A stretch of DNA of 64,000 nt from the NCBI RefSeq assembly GCF_026151205.1, contig NC_087072.1, forward strand, positions 8,046,084 to 8,110,083, given 5' to 3'. This document shows, in pieces, positions 53,447 to 64,000 of this stretch. The stretch comes from Bolinopsis microptera. Its lineage: Eukaryota; Ctenophora; Tentaculata; Lobata; Bolinopsidae. The first letter of the stretch is position 1. Every line of letters starts with the position of its first letter. Position numbers and translations under genes: made by a program. The notes beneath the pieces are model-generated. The model was not told where the DNA came from. It saw only the letters and a list, made by a program, of their open reading frames with translations, and did not search any database.

Positions 53447-55707
53447 TCACGCCTTGTAAGGACGCAGGATTCCGTTGTATACAGCGACCGCGGTAGCCGT
53501 CCCCAAAAACGGAAGAAGTCCGAAGGCCTGAGAGGTAGAGTGTTGTTATGTGGTGTCGTAGTAATCAATAGAAGATAAAATATGGTGGATTCCTGAAACA
53601 TAAAGCATAGATCCAATGAGCAAAGAGCTACACTACCGGGCCCAAAATCTGGAAACGAATTGCGAATGATTTATGGAAGTGTATTTTTACCCATAGATGG
53701 TGAGTCCAAGCTCCGCAGACTATATACCAGCAAATCACTATTGGATTAAGACCAGTCACGACATAGGGTCCCTGATGGGAGGTAAAGTTTGATATTGTAA
53801 ACAGTTAGCAATCAAGGTTCTGCTAAGCTTTATTCAAATCGGTCTGCGGAATTCTTGTTACTGTCTATCATACAGCATGGAAATTTGAAGCCTAGAACCT
53901 TAAGTTATGTATTTTTTTAAAGTCCAGCTTATTTTCTATTGTATATACTGAGAGCGAGTTAAGTTTATTAATTACCATGAAGAGAAGAGCAATATGAATA
54001 CTCATTCCGATAGCGAAGGGTTGCAGGAAACAATCGGCATGACCTCTTCTAGCGTCAATTGCTGCCAGAGTGACCAGTATCATCATCCAGCTTCCAGCCA
54101 CCATGAACACTATTACCTGCAATGTGGAGTTCCCATGGTAACACTATCACCTGCGCCAGTTAACAAAGATCGTCTGATTTCCATGATCCAGATTTCAGTT
54201 AGTCTATTGCACAACAATAATCACGGTGATAAAGAGTACTCACTCTGATAACATTAAAATCTTCGAATGTTGGAGGTGCGAAATCTGGAAGACCCTCAAA
54301 ATCACCAATTCCCCACAGCAAACCTGAAATCAAGCAGTGGTTGCACATACCATGGCATCTCAAGTCTTCTAATATGATTTAATAATAAAATAAATTGCCT
54401 CATTAAAGTATGCCCAAACAGCAGAGTTTCATACCTGCTGCAGTGAAACCACCACAGAACTGCACGAAAATGTAACAAATCATTCTGACGAAGGAGATCT
54501 GAGTATCCAGGAAGAACATCAGAGTGATGGAGGGGTTCACATGACCTCCTGACACGTCCTCACATAGGTAGATCATCAAACACACAGCTAGGGGAGGGGG
54601 TAACAGTTATTATCATAGTATCATCATAATCCTTAATATTGACGAAAATAAGTAGTCTGTAGCAATGGAAGAAAGATTTTTAAACATGACCATTTTGACA
54701 CAATTAGAACTACCAATTATAACCGAGCGTCTGTCCTGTTACATTTACTCACTCATCCCAACTCCGAAGGATGTGGAAAAGTTGAAAAGATCCGTGGTTC
54801 CGCTGTCATCTAATCTCGCTATGATCCTGGGGTTTATTCCACCTGAAGGGTGATACCGTAAGTTAATTATAAAATAGTTATTATAATTTGGAAGTATTTA
54901 TAAACTCTAGCTATATCACGGTCCAAGGCTTCATTTGAAACATGAAGTCTAGAAGTAGATATAGAATTAGAACAACAGTGGTTCATGGTTGCACTGAATG
55001 TGTCAATGATGCTATGGTTACGATTTATAAATATAATTCAGCAGTAACATAGCACCTGTATAACACCTGTATAACACCTATATAACATAGCACCTGTAGC
55101 GAAAAGTACGAGCATGAAGATTCCAAGAAATTCAGCAAACAGCGCTCTCAGTCCCGCCTGATTTGTGAACTCCTTAAAACTACCAAGTTTCCATTCTCTT
55201 TTAGGGAGCTCCTGAAAGAGAAGAAAAATTCAACAAGTGCAAGTTGCGGTTTCTTATGTGCGCCACCACCAAATTTCCTTACCCATAATGATTAATGGTA
55301 TTTACTGGAACACGGTTAACCTGTCATTCCGCCATATCTTCATCCTGAACACTAAGCCCCAGTCTCCAGGTTAAATAGGTCACGAGTTAGGAGTGAAATC
55401 TGGTTAAAGTGGTTGATATTGTTATATCTAAAAAATTAAAAAGGAAGTGGTTCAGATGGACACCACGTGACAATGAAACACAAATCTCTCCGGGATTATT
55501 ATTAAAAAACATAAAGTATGCGTCTATAATAGTTGACTAATTATTTGAATCTGCAGTATATATCAGTAGTCAGTACTGATCAAGCTGCGGATCAGTTTTA
55601 ATGATAAAAAAGAAGACGCGAACCTCATTATTCGGGAGAGCACCATTACAAATGGTCTGACCAACATTTTCTTGAACTGACATAGTTAGTGGATTCTCTA
55701 CGATCAT
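53447..55707 (-). CDS. Aquaporin (MIP family) with divergent NPA boxes, seven exons
   Basis: Exons 5' to 3': 55707-55624, 55211-55094, 54587-54435, 54323-54244, 54116-53976, 53771-53691, 53527-53447. All junctions are GT-AG and phases are consistent, giving 245 residues. Exon 2 holds TM1 (LRALFAEFLGIFMLVLFAT) with the conserved Glu. Exon 3 has the first pore box as GGHVNPSIT. Exon 5 has the TM4-5 region (LVTLAAIDARRGH, PFAIGMSI). Exon 6 has the second box as TGLNPIVI. Exon 7 encodes the last helix (LLPFLGTATAVAVYNGIL). NPS/NPI replace NPA, and the Arg that normally follows the second box is Val, so selectivity may differ from a water channel. An alternative ATG is at 55683. Confidence 0.9.
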
Positions 55708-56027
55708 TACAATTACAAAGTTATCACAGAAGCTGTTAAAGTTAATTCTGAACGACACTCAAATGTACTGCAATGCTAGTGTACTTACTATTGGTGCTGT
55801 TAAAGAGACTGGTCATTAGGGGGCGATTTACTTTTATTACATTATTTTTGTTAGATTATCGACAAGTCACGAGTTTTAACTGCTCAGATATCTGGCTGAC
55901 TGGCTGAAACATTAGGCTAAGTCTTGACTTTGCGGATCTAAGTATTGACGACACTGGATTACAGCGGCTCATGATCAAATCATACGTATTCAATTTCATA
56001 AAGAGAGTACTTAGTACCGCTACCGGA
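55708..56027. other. Upstream region of the aquaporin gene
   Basis: Probable promoter region; no specific site recognised. Confidence 0.4.
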
Positions 56028-56180
56028 CAACTGAACCCAATTAAGACATTTAGATTCTGATTAACCCTAACTCTAACCCTAACCCTGACCCTGACCCTGA
56101 CCCTAACCCTAACCCTAACTCTAACCCTAACCAATTAAGCTGATTGGTAAGTGGGGATTATGTTCAATTGGGTTCAGTTG
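56028..56180. repeat. Interstitial telomere-like repeat flanked by an inverted repeat
   Basis: Bases 56061-56132 are (CCCTAA)n with CCCTGA and CTCTAA variants. On either side lie CAACTGAACCCAATT (56028-56042) and its reverse complement (56166-56180). Confidence 0.88.
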
Positions 56181-56881
56181 TCAGCCATCCCTCAGGGTTA
56201 TATACTCAGATTTAGTCTGCGGTGTTTCCACTCTTTCGGTGGATTACTTGCTGTATAACATGCCCTGAACCAAAACTTTCGGTCTATTTTGACACAAAGT
56301 AATTCGTTATTAACTTTAAGCGCCTGGAGAAAATATGCTCTTGCTGGTTGTGCCCATCAATCTAGAAGTAACTCTTTCATGCAGAGTGGTTCATGAGACT
56401 ATTGAACACATATTCCTGCACAGAAATGCTTTTGACAAATTAATTCCCAGAAAATATTCGTAATGGTAAAGCCCTAAGAGTAAGACGTAGAACCATGATT
56501 TGACATTTCTGTTTTTTCGGATTATGCAAGAAATTTGTTTTAAATTGATCAGTTATCAATCTTAAAGTTATCAATCTTAAAGTTGTTAAATTGGATAAGC
56601 AATGAAACGGCATCAAGTAGGTAATATCTTCGTAAATAAAAGCCATCTCTAGCCTACAAAAAAAGAAAAATGGTTAGAAACAACAGTAATTCTTACAAAT
56701 GATAGAAAATTTAACATTATTATAAATATCACAAGCAGAGCAACCTAAGAGAAAAGGTCGAAGGCGGAAGACAAACAAAAGAGGGCAGTGTAAGAGCTGC
56801 AGACGTAGTATCTAGACCTACCCGGGTCGACTAGGAAGAAAAATAATATTAATAAAAGCAAATTATTTAGTAACTACAATT
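56181..56881. other. No gene seen
   Basis: AT-rich. A two-copy AAAGTTATCAATCTT repeat lies at about 56540-56580. Confidence 0.4.
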
Positions 56882-57227
56882 TTATTTAAAAATTTTGGTA
56901 CGGAATGTAAATATGAACTTTTCATCTTCTCTATCTAAATCTAAGAGGGCCATTTTCCTCACAATCCATAATTTAAAAATCTTAATGTTAAAGTCATTTT
57001 TTTGTTTTAAAAAACAGTGCATAGAAACAAGAAAGGGCCGATTGCTCAAATTTAAGTCTCTCATTAATGATAAATTTGTCCCTATGGCCATTCATACGTA
57101 TGTGCATGGGTGTATCTGTCTGGCCAAAGTATGAGTCCTCTTTAACTTTAAGGATACTGTTCCCCGTTACACAAATCTGCAAAGTTATCAATTTTTGCAT
57201 TTTAACCAAATATTGATGTGCTGGCAT
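56882..57227 (-). pseudogene. Penelope-like element GIY-YIG endonuclease remnant
   Basis: Two overlapping minus-strand frames carry consecutive parts of one domain: upstream YFGQTDTPMHIRMNGHR, downstream NDFNIKIFKLWIVRK and LDLDREDEKFIFTFRTKI. The GQT-x2-P-x2-IRMNGHR pattern and the D-F-x-I-x-I/L-E-D arrangement are typical of the C-terminal GIY-YIG nuclease of Penelope-like retroelements. A frameshift near 57030 and no reverse transcriptase show that it is dead. Confidence 0.72.
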
Positions 57228-57447
57228 GTGCTGGGATGTGCTGTGATCGCAAAGAATTAAAATTCACTTTGATATAGGCATGCTCGAGGGCCTGGGGACT
57301 CACTACAGGAATTGGAACAAGAAATTGGGTTAACTGTAACATACCGGCCAAATCGAGATATTTCTTGTAGGTTTATAACCAACCAAGACGCGCGCCGAGT
57401 TGGATTCGTCGACGGTCTAATATTTGAAACAAATATTTTACGAGCAT

Positions 57448-60400
57448 TACTCTAGTAGCAGTGTGTAGTTGAGTGTGCACTTCGATGTCCACGATTTCTG
57501 ACAACATAGGGTTGTTTGTTAGGTCATCCTAAACCAAAATCGTTTAGGTGCGCAATTTGTATCGCTAGAGACAACCCTACAGGGCAAATTTTCTAAATTA
57601 CCCTCAGTCGCATATACGGGATTTTCGTATTTCGGCTCCTGAAGGTCATAGAAACTTCAATTTTAGCTTAAAATTACCGCATAGGCCACATTTATATACA
57701 ACTTATTAATCAATGTATGATCTAAAATTGTTTGTTTCCGAGATATCTGCAAAAAACTAATTTTAAGCTCAGGCGTACGCACAAATTTCATCAAATTTGT
57801 ATCTCAGCTTCTGAAAGTCTTAGAGACTCAAACTTTGGCTTAAAATGACCGCAATGCACATGTTTACATTGACACTATAAAGGTCATAAAGGCCCAAGAT
57901 GCTTACTTTTGGAAAAAAATCCAGAAAAACTGATTTTCACTGGGGCGAGTGAAAAAAATCTACTCTAGAAGCTAATTGAAATCGAGTATGCAGTTTGGTG
58001 TCTACAACTTATCTAGAAACTAGGTCCTTTGTAAGGTCATTCTGGATCAGAATTGATAAGGTACGCAATTTGTATCAGTAGTTCCAACCCTAGGGGGGAA
58101 ATTTCTAAATTACCCTCAGGCGCAAATATATAACTTCTGTATCTCGGCTTCTGAACGTTTTAGGGGCCTCTCTTTTAGCTCAAACTAACTGCAAAGGCCA
58201 CCTATAAAGCAACATAGGGTTTATTATAGTGCTTAGTTTTGGAGATATTCATTAAAAACTGTTTTAACTTTCGTGCATCCTAAAATAGTAACATCAAACA
58301 TGTACTTAATTTTGGTATCGGGGCGAAAAAAGTCTTACAAACACTTTACTTGCAGCACAGCAAACTGTTCAGCATGAACACATTCACTCATTCAGATAAT
58401 ATTTATGAAGCAACACAATTCAGTTTCAGAAGCTCCTTCCAGATATCTTATCTTATCCCCAAATTTATACATCTGACGATTTCTTTTGTTGCTTACATCT
58501 CGTTAAAGCCAAGGCTCGACCGGGACCACTTTTTTGGCCGGGACTGGGACTGGGAATAAGTGCCGGGACCGGTATTAAGACCGGGACCGGGATTAGGGAT
58601 CGGGATTAAGCCCGGATCCCGGTCTTAAAGTTAAGGGGGCCGGGTCTTCATCAAAATTCTCTCGAAATCAACTTTATAGTTGTTTCTGATAGAGGGGAGT
58701 GATATCTATCAGCTGCTTTTGGTCCCATGGAATAAAATTGTTCCTAGCCGAAATTATCGCTGGTCAAAGGTCAAAATTAAGGTCCAAGAATTTCAAAATC
58801 GATTTAAAAATCTTTAAATGCCTATCTCAAAATTCTGGCTCTAGAGTTCTCTTCTTACTGATCCTAAGAACATATCCTGAAAGTTTGAGGGTGATTGCTC
58901 AAAAAATGTAGGAGAAGATAGATTTTTAGACTCGATTTTCAGAACGCGCAATTGAAAATCGCTCACGCAATACAATTACACATAAGCGCTGACCTTTGAC
59001 CAGCGATAATTTCGGCTAGGAACAATTTTTTTCCATGGGACCAAAAGCAGCTGAAAGATATCACTCCCCTCTATCAGAAACAACTATAAAGTCGATTTCG
59101 AGAGAATTTTGATGAAGACCCCCCCCGGCCCCCTTAACATAAGTTGGGCTCTCTCCAGTACTGTTTGGCTATTATAGCTAATCAACTCCAATCCAACCTC
59201 ATGTAGTAGAATCTACTTCTAGTTTCCTTCAATTCTGCTATCTCCACTCTAGCTCTTTGTAGCAATCTCTGAATGCTACTTCCTGCTCTATCTAGCTTCC
59301 ACCAATATCCAATAATTGTTGCTATGCTACTGTTAGCACCTGCAAATTCTAGCCCTATCCAGCAACCTCAGACTTACTCCTACTCTGTTCAGCTATCACC
59401 AGAACCTGCAAATTCTAGCACTAATTCCAGCAACCTGAGACTGCTTTCTGCTCTATCCAGGTAACACTAGCAAACGGTACCCACAAATTTTAGCTTCTTC
59501 TAGCTACTTCGGGCTACATCCATCCTTATTCAGTTGGTTGAGCACTCTCAAATTCTATCTGTTTTTATCTAATTTAGGCTACCTCCAGGCTCCAGCTAGA
59601 ATTTGAGGGTGCTTGTGCTATCTGGATATATCATAAGGTAGTCTAATTGTGCTGGATAGGGCTAGAAATTAGAATTTGCTGGTGCTAGTGGTAGCTCAAC
59701 AACAATTAGTGGGTGTTGGTGGAAGCTAGATAGAGCAGAAAGTAGCATTCAGAATTTGCTAGAAATAGCAGGTTTCCTCTTCTGAAACTGAATTGTGTTG
59801 CATAAATATTATCTGAATGTGTTCATGCTGAACTTTTGCTGTGCTGCAAGTAAAGTGTCTGTAAGACTTTTTTAGCCCGGGATACCAAAATTAAGTACAT
59901 GTTTGATGTTACTATTTTAGGATGCACAAAAGTTAAAACAGTTTTTAATGAATATCTCCAAAACTAAGCACTATAAACCCTATGTTGCTTTATAGCTTGT
60001 ATGTAAATGTGGCCTTTGCAGTTAGTTTGAGCTAAAAGAGAGGCCCCTACAACGTTCAGAAGCCGAGATACAAAAGTTATATATTTGCGCCTGAGGGTAA
60101 TTTAGAAATTTCCCCCCCTAGGGTTGGAACTACTGATAGAAATTGCGTACCTTATCAATTCTGATCCAGATTGACCTTACAAAGGACATGGTTTCTAGAA
60201 AAGTTGTAGACACCAAACTGCATACTCGATTTCAATTAGCTTCTAGAGTAGATTTTTTTCACTCGCCCCAGTGAAGATAAGTTTTTCTGGATTTTTTCCA
60301 AAAGTAAGCATCTTGGGCCTTTATGACCTTTATAGTGTCAATATAAACATGTGCATTGCGGTCATTTTAAGCCAAAGTTTGAGTCTCTAAGACTTTCAAA

Positions 60401-60762
60401 AGCTGAGATACAAATTTGATGAAATTTGTGCGTACGCCTGAGCTTAAAATTAGTTTTTTGCAGATATATCGGAAACAAACAATTTTAGACCATACATTGA
60501 TTAATAAGTTGTATATAAATGTGGCCTTTGCGGTAATTTTAAGCTAAAAATGAAGTTTCTATGACCTTCAGGAGCCGAAATACGAAAATCCCGTATATGC
60601 GACTGAGGGTAATTTAGAAAATTTGCCCTGTAGGGTTGTCTCTAGCGATACAAATTGCGCACCTAAACGATTTTGGTTTAGGATGACCTAACAAACAACC
60701 CTGTGTTGTCAGAAATCGTGGACATCGAAGTGCACACTCAACTACACACTGCTACTAGAGTA
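57448..60762. mobile_element. Fold-back DNA transposon, 3.3 kb, nearly 1-kb inverted arms
   Basis: Arms 57448-58432 and 59776-60762 are near-perfect reverse complements, with ends TACTCTAGTAGCAGTGTGTA. The element is flanked by CAT on both sides. A related locus at about 19307-19405 contains the flanks joined without the element (TAT at 19392-19394), confirming insertion with a 3-bp duplication. The loop (58433-59775) holds further nested inverted repeats (58636-58770 with 58985-59122; about 59268-59330 with 59690-59760) and a (CCGGGAC)n-like patch at 58553-58625. No transposase was recognised. Confidence 0.92.
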
Positions 60763-61360
60763 CATCACCCGTTAAGATATTTCAAGTTTTGGAAAATTGA
60801 AATATCTCGATTCGCGATGGTCAGAACAATTAAAACTCTCATTCGTCTGCCATGTGTGATAATTTGACCGGCCATATATAATAATTTGACCGGTCGTTTT
60901 GCACAATTAAATTAAATTGCACCCTCAATGAGCTCCTTTTTGCCAATATTAATCAGAAACCTTTAGCCAAAAAGGGGTTTATTCTCGAAAGTGGCAATAA
61001 GTAGACTTACAGGAAGGAAACATGGTACCTGGAGAACCCTAGACAAGAACAATACATCTAATATAATCTACTATAAGTAGTAGAGGAATAAAGGAAATAT
61101 AAACAATGTTGTAAGAAATCACAAGAAAGTTGAATCGTTGAACATTCTAATTTCTGTAACTACTGCCACAGGGTGGGCCATAAGTCAGTACCCCTACGTT
61201 GGGTCTTATACCTCCGCCGCGTTTTATATTTGAGAGTTGTTGCTTTGTAGATGGCATACTGTGTCTGTACCTACTACTACTATGTCAGAACTAAGTCCGA
61301 TCTACGCCAGATAATTTCCTCCATATATCCCTGTCCCGCATCAGGGTTCGCAGTTCCTCT
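60763..61360. other. No gene seen
   Basis: Bases about 60840-60895 carry a tandem TAATTTGACCGG motif. The rest is unremarkable flank before the LINE remnant. Confidence 0.4.
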
Positions 61361-62550
61361 TTAGATTTTGTCCGAACTTCCTTCAGTAACATAGACATTA
61401 GACAAGTAGCTTTGTCTTGGTCGGCCTTGCTGTGCTCTACCGTGCGTAGGTTCCCATAAGACTAAGTCACTGGCAAGAAGGTCAGGATGTCGGATGCAGT
61501 GTTCCGCAATTTTTAATCTCCTGCTTCGTAACTTGTTTGACAGCCTTGGTAGGATACCATACAAAGTTATATTGCTGACCTTGTCCTTCCATGAGATACC
61601 CAGCACCATACGCAGCATCTTTGTGTATGTCCCGTCCAAACTTTTCTCTTGAGCCTTTGTCAGTGTCCAGGTTTCTGATCCGTAGAGCAGTACTGATTCA
61701 CAAGCCGCTATGAACAATCTAATTTTTAGGCTCTTTGCGGGTTTGGATTTCCAGATATTCTTCAGTCTATGTAGGGCACCCCAAGCTTTTCCCTTTTTAT
61801 CCCTTATCTCTCTATCTGTGCTCTCAATCATGGAGCCTAAGTAGATGAAATCATCCACATTTTCTATGGGATCCCCGGCTCGACTTTGTAGGTCGCTAGA
61901 TCGATCCTCCATATTCAGTGTCATGACCTTGGTCTTGCCTTCGTTTATGTGTAGTCCCACGCTTGCTGCCGCCGATTCTACTCTGAGCAGGAACTCGTTA
62001 GCCTTGTCCATGTCCTCAGATATAAGTGCTATATCATCTGCAAAGTCCACATCGGTGATGATCTTGGGCCCCACTCTTCTGCTTTTTCTTTCGAGAGTGA
62101 GTCCAAGTCGCTCCGCATCATCACCTATGGCTTGCCTCATATATACAGTAGTCGATAACTATTGCAAAGAGGTAAGGTGTTAAGGTATCACCCTGTAACA
62201 CACCTGCGAGTATCTCAAACAATTCCGTTTCCCCGTCTGGAGTTAGGACTTTGGCCATTGTCTTCTCGTACATAAGCCGTATAAGCTGTACGATCTTGAC
62301 TGGAATGCCGTAAGCTTCTAGAATCTTGAACATTTTCCCACGATGTACACTGTCGAAAGCCTTCTTAAAGTCTATGAATGTCAGAACAGCTGGCAGCAAC
62401 TAGGGATGACAAGCTTATTCCCCGATAGATCATTGGTTCGTTAAGGTCGCCCTTCTTTGGAATTGGTGTAATGTTGGCAGTTGACCATTAGTCTGGTTTC
62501 TCACCTTTCAATAGAGCATTGTTACAGAAGTCTAAGACAGTCTAAGTCCT
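61361..62550 (-). pseudogene. Decayed LINE with reverse transcriptase
   Basis: Minus-strand pieces of one reverse transcriptase in order: about 62550-62405 (ITPIPKKGD, with an in-frame stop), 62399-62150 (FIDFKKAFDSVHRGK, GVLQGDTLTPYLF) and 62140-61361 (catalytic FADDIALI, then KTKVM and a thumb region with YGSETWTL). A deletion removes the part between the first two pieces, and an extra TATA near 62145 shifts the frame. The domain order fits RTE/CR1-like LINEs. Endonuclease and 3' tail are not found. Confidence 0.88.
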
Positions 62551-63443
62551 GGAAATTAATGAAATTTCTGATTGATATCCGGCCAAACAACTTTTAAACT
62601 ACTTACTATTATAGTCGGATATCCGATCAATTTCTAAATTTTATCACTATCAGAGTGAAATTGAGTGGAATTTGAATTAAAATTATGTCAAATTGTTATT
62701 ATTTTATGAAAAAAGAAAATTTTGATTTCGTAATCAACAAGTAACACTAACAACCAACCCCTGACGTGTTCTTATCAAGATTCGAACACGAAATCCCAGT
62801 TTAAACAATGATTACACGGGATTTAAGGCAGCTGACGGAAACTGAAAGAGACCAGGATCAGGGTAGCAGTCAACTTTTGCGGGCTTATAAAATGTTTAGA
62901 CGTTTCATTATAACGTATACAGTATACTTATTAAAATATCTAATTTTTATATTTTCAACTTCACCACCAGTTGCCACATTACCAATTACATAAATATAAT
63001 TAATGCATGCAATTTTGAGAAACTAAAGATTTGAATTAATTGCATAATCGAAGTAAATTACCATTTTGATATCATCCATTTTGATTCAGTTAAATATCAC
63101 TGACGTAATAGCGTCGAATTAATGTCAAAATAAAGTTTTACAGTTAGTGTGGAAAATTTCAACAACCTTCACAACGAACAGAAACTATTTATGATTTAGT
63201 ATTACGATCAGTGATCTGGGACTTTGAGCGGGTCGGGATATCAATATCTGATATCGGTGAGGTGGCATTCGTGAGGGTATTTCAAATTCAATACTTATTA
63301 GAACGTGCGCTGTAAGGGAATATTACAGCTCAGATGAGTTTGTTCAGAAGATTGATCTGTCCGTGGCTGATGACAAGCTTAATATCGAGACGGCGCGATA
63401 CCTAAACTGGAATGCACAGCACATAGAAGTAATATATATACAT
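62551..63443. other. No gene seen
   Basis: AT-rich. About 62570-62640 has an imperfect inverted repeat around GATATCCGGC...GGATATCCGATC. Confidence 0.4.
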
Positions 63444-63609
63444 ATCACCGGAGACTCGCGGGCGGAACAAAATATTGCACGCGCACGCGCGTGCAATATT
63501 TCATATGTCCCCGAGGGCGCTAGCCCGAGGAGGACATATTTTCGTATAGCACGGAGGGCCCATCGGGCCCGAGTGCTATACGATTTTTCCGCCCGCGGGT
63601 CGAGGTGAT
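63444..63609. repeat. GC-rich cloverleaf-like nested palindrome
   Basis: An outer stem pairs 63444-63466 with 63589-63609 (ATCACC with GGTGAT, then GACTCGCGGGCGGA with TCCGCCCGCGGGTC, one mismatch and a small bulge). It encloses three hairpins: 63471-63500 (14-bp perfect arms), 63503-63539 (8-bp arms with inner GGGC/GCCC) and 63543-63582 (10-bp perfect arms with inner GGGCCC/GGGCCC). Base composition contrasts with the AT-rich surroundings. Confidence 0.93.
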
Positions 63610-64000
63610 GTGGATTATATCCACCAGCGGGCGTATTACAGTTAATATATAATTTTATAAATAAACAATGGAGCTTGTATAAAAGTCAACTCTAGAAAAG
63701 GTCGCCACTAATTGTTGTAACCATGGTAACACGTTACGTGTTCAATGTAAGCCAATCATAAAGGGCTGTGTCGTATATAGGGGCTGGAGATGCACTGTAT
63801 TCCTGGGCCGTGGGAATAATGAATGTAATGTCAGTGACGATGAATATCAATAATATAGGGGGATTATAGTGCTGATGTGTATTATGTAGTGTGTTATAAT
63901 AACGTTGATATAAATCAAAGTATCATGTCATCTGCTCACGAGCTGCATGAGCAGCCCTACCGGACACAAAAATAAAATGTATATATAGTCAGTGTAATAA
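63610..64000. other. No gene seen
   Basis: AT-rich window edge; nothing recognised. Confidence 0.4.

Noticed and set aside
53994-54248. 84-codon plus-strand frame
   Set aside because: Antisense to aquaporin exons whose splice phases and motifs are convincing.
55856-56134. 92-codon minus-strand frame beginning with a Val-Arg repeat
   Set aside because: It is a translation of telomere-like CCCTAA repeats.
63363-63608. 81-codon plus-strand gene
   Set aside because: The frame runs through the nested palindromes, is Arg/Ala-rich only because of GC-rich hairpins, and has no domain.

Overview
This is a piece of an animal nuclear genome (AT-rich, intron-containing host genes, many DNA transposons, LINE fragments, a tRNA-derived SINE-like repeat, interstitial TTAGGG-type repeats). 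The host genes are a rhodopsin-like GPCR, a multi-PAN/apple secreted protein, an F5/8-type lectin plus Sushi protein, an MFS transporter and an aquaporin. With the high transposon load they fit an early-branching metazoan, and I favour a cnidarian; the species is an inference that the sequence alone does not settle.

Positions 1 to about 17990 are a nearly complete Polinton/Maverick (polintovirus-like) element. Its left terminal repeat runs off the window. Left to right it carries a zinc-ribbon gene (minus strand), several small unrecognised genes, a minor-capsid-like paralog, a retroviral-type DDE integrase with one intron, an FtsK/HerA-type packaging ATPase, a minor capsid protein, a small basic protein, a Gly-rich virion-like protein, the double jelly-roll major capsid protein and an adenain-like cysteine protease (all plus strand). 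Then comes a protein-primed family B DNA polymerase on the minus strand split into about 16 exons, and a second zinc-ribbon gene at the right end. The two zinc-ribbon genes are paralogs pointing outward. Four morphogenesis genes overlap by ATGA junctions, and TATA-like boxes sit shortly before several late genes.

Positions 18000-23600 hold an intact 449-codon MFS transporter gene (minus) and a 5'-truncated inverted copy (plus) that abuts the Polinton, followed by a 19-bp minisatellite inside a relative of a fold-back transposon end. Positions 24700-33400 are repeats, a one-exon GPCR, and a 5'-truncated LINE with poly(A) and a perfect 13-bp target duplication. Positions 34100-39540 hold the PAN-repeat gene, a SINE-like tRNA head and an unrecognised 317-residue gene. 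Positions 40000-45500 hold an 11-bp minisatellite, a hAT-type MITE with 8-bp target duplication, and the lectin/Sushi gene.

Positions 46100-52600 are tandem repeats and a recent tandem segmental duplication carrying two decayed pogo-like elements; one copy is split by an 845-bp insertion. Positions 53447-55707 are a seven-exon aquaporin gene with unusual NPA boxes. Positions 56000-62550 hold telomere-like repeats, a Penelope-type GIY-YIG remnant, a 3.3-kb fold-back element with nearly 1-kb arms, and a decayed LINE. At 63444-63609 lies a striking GC-rich cloverleaf-like palindrome.
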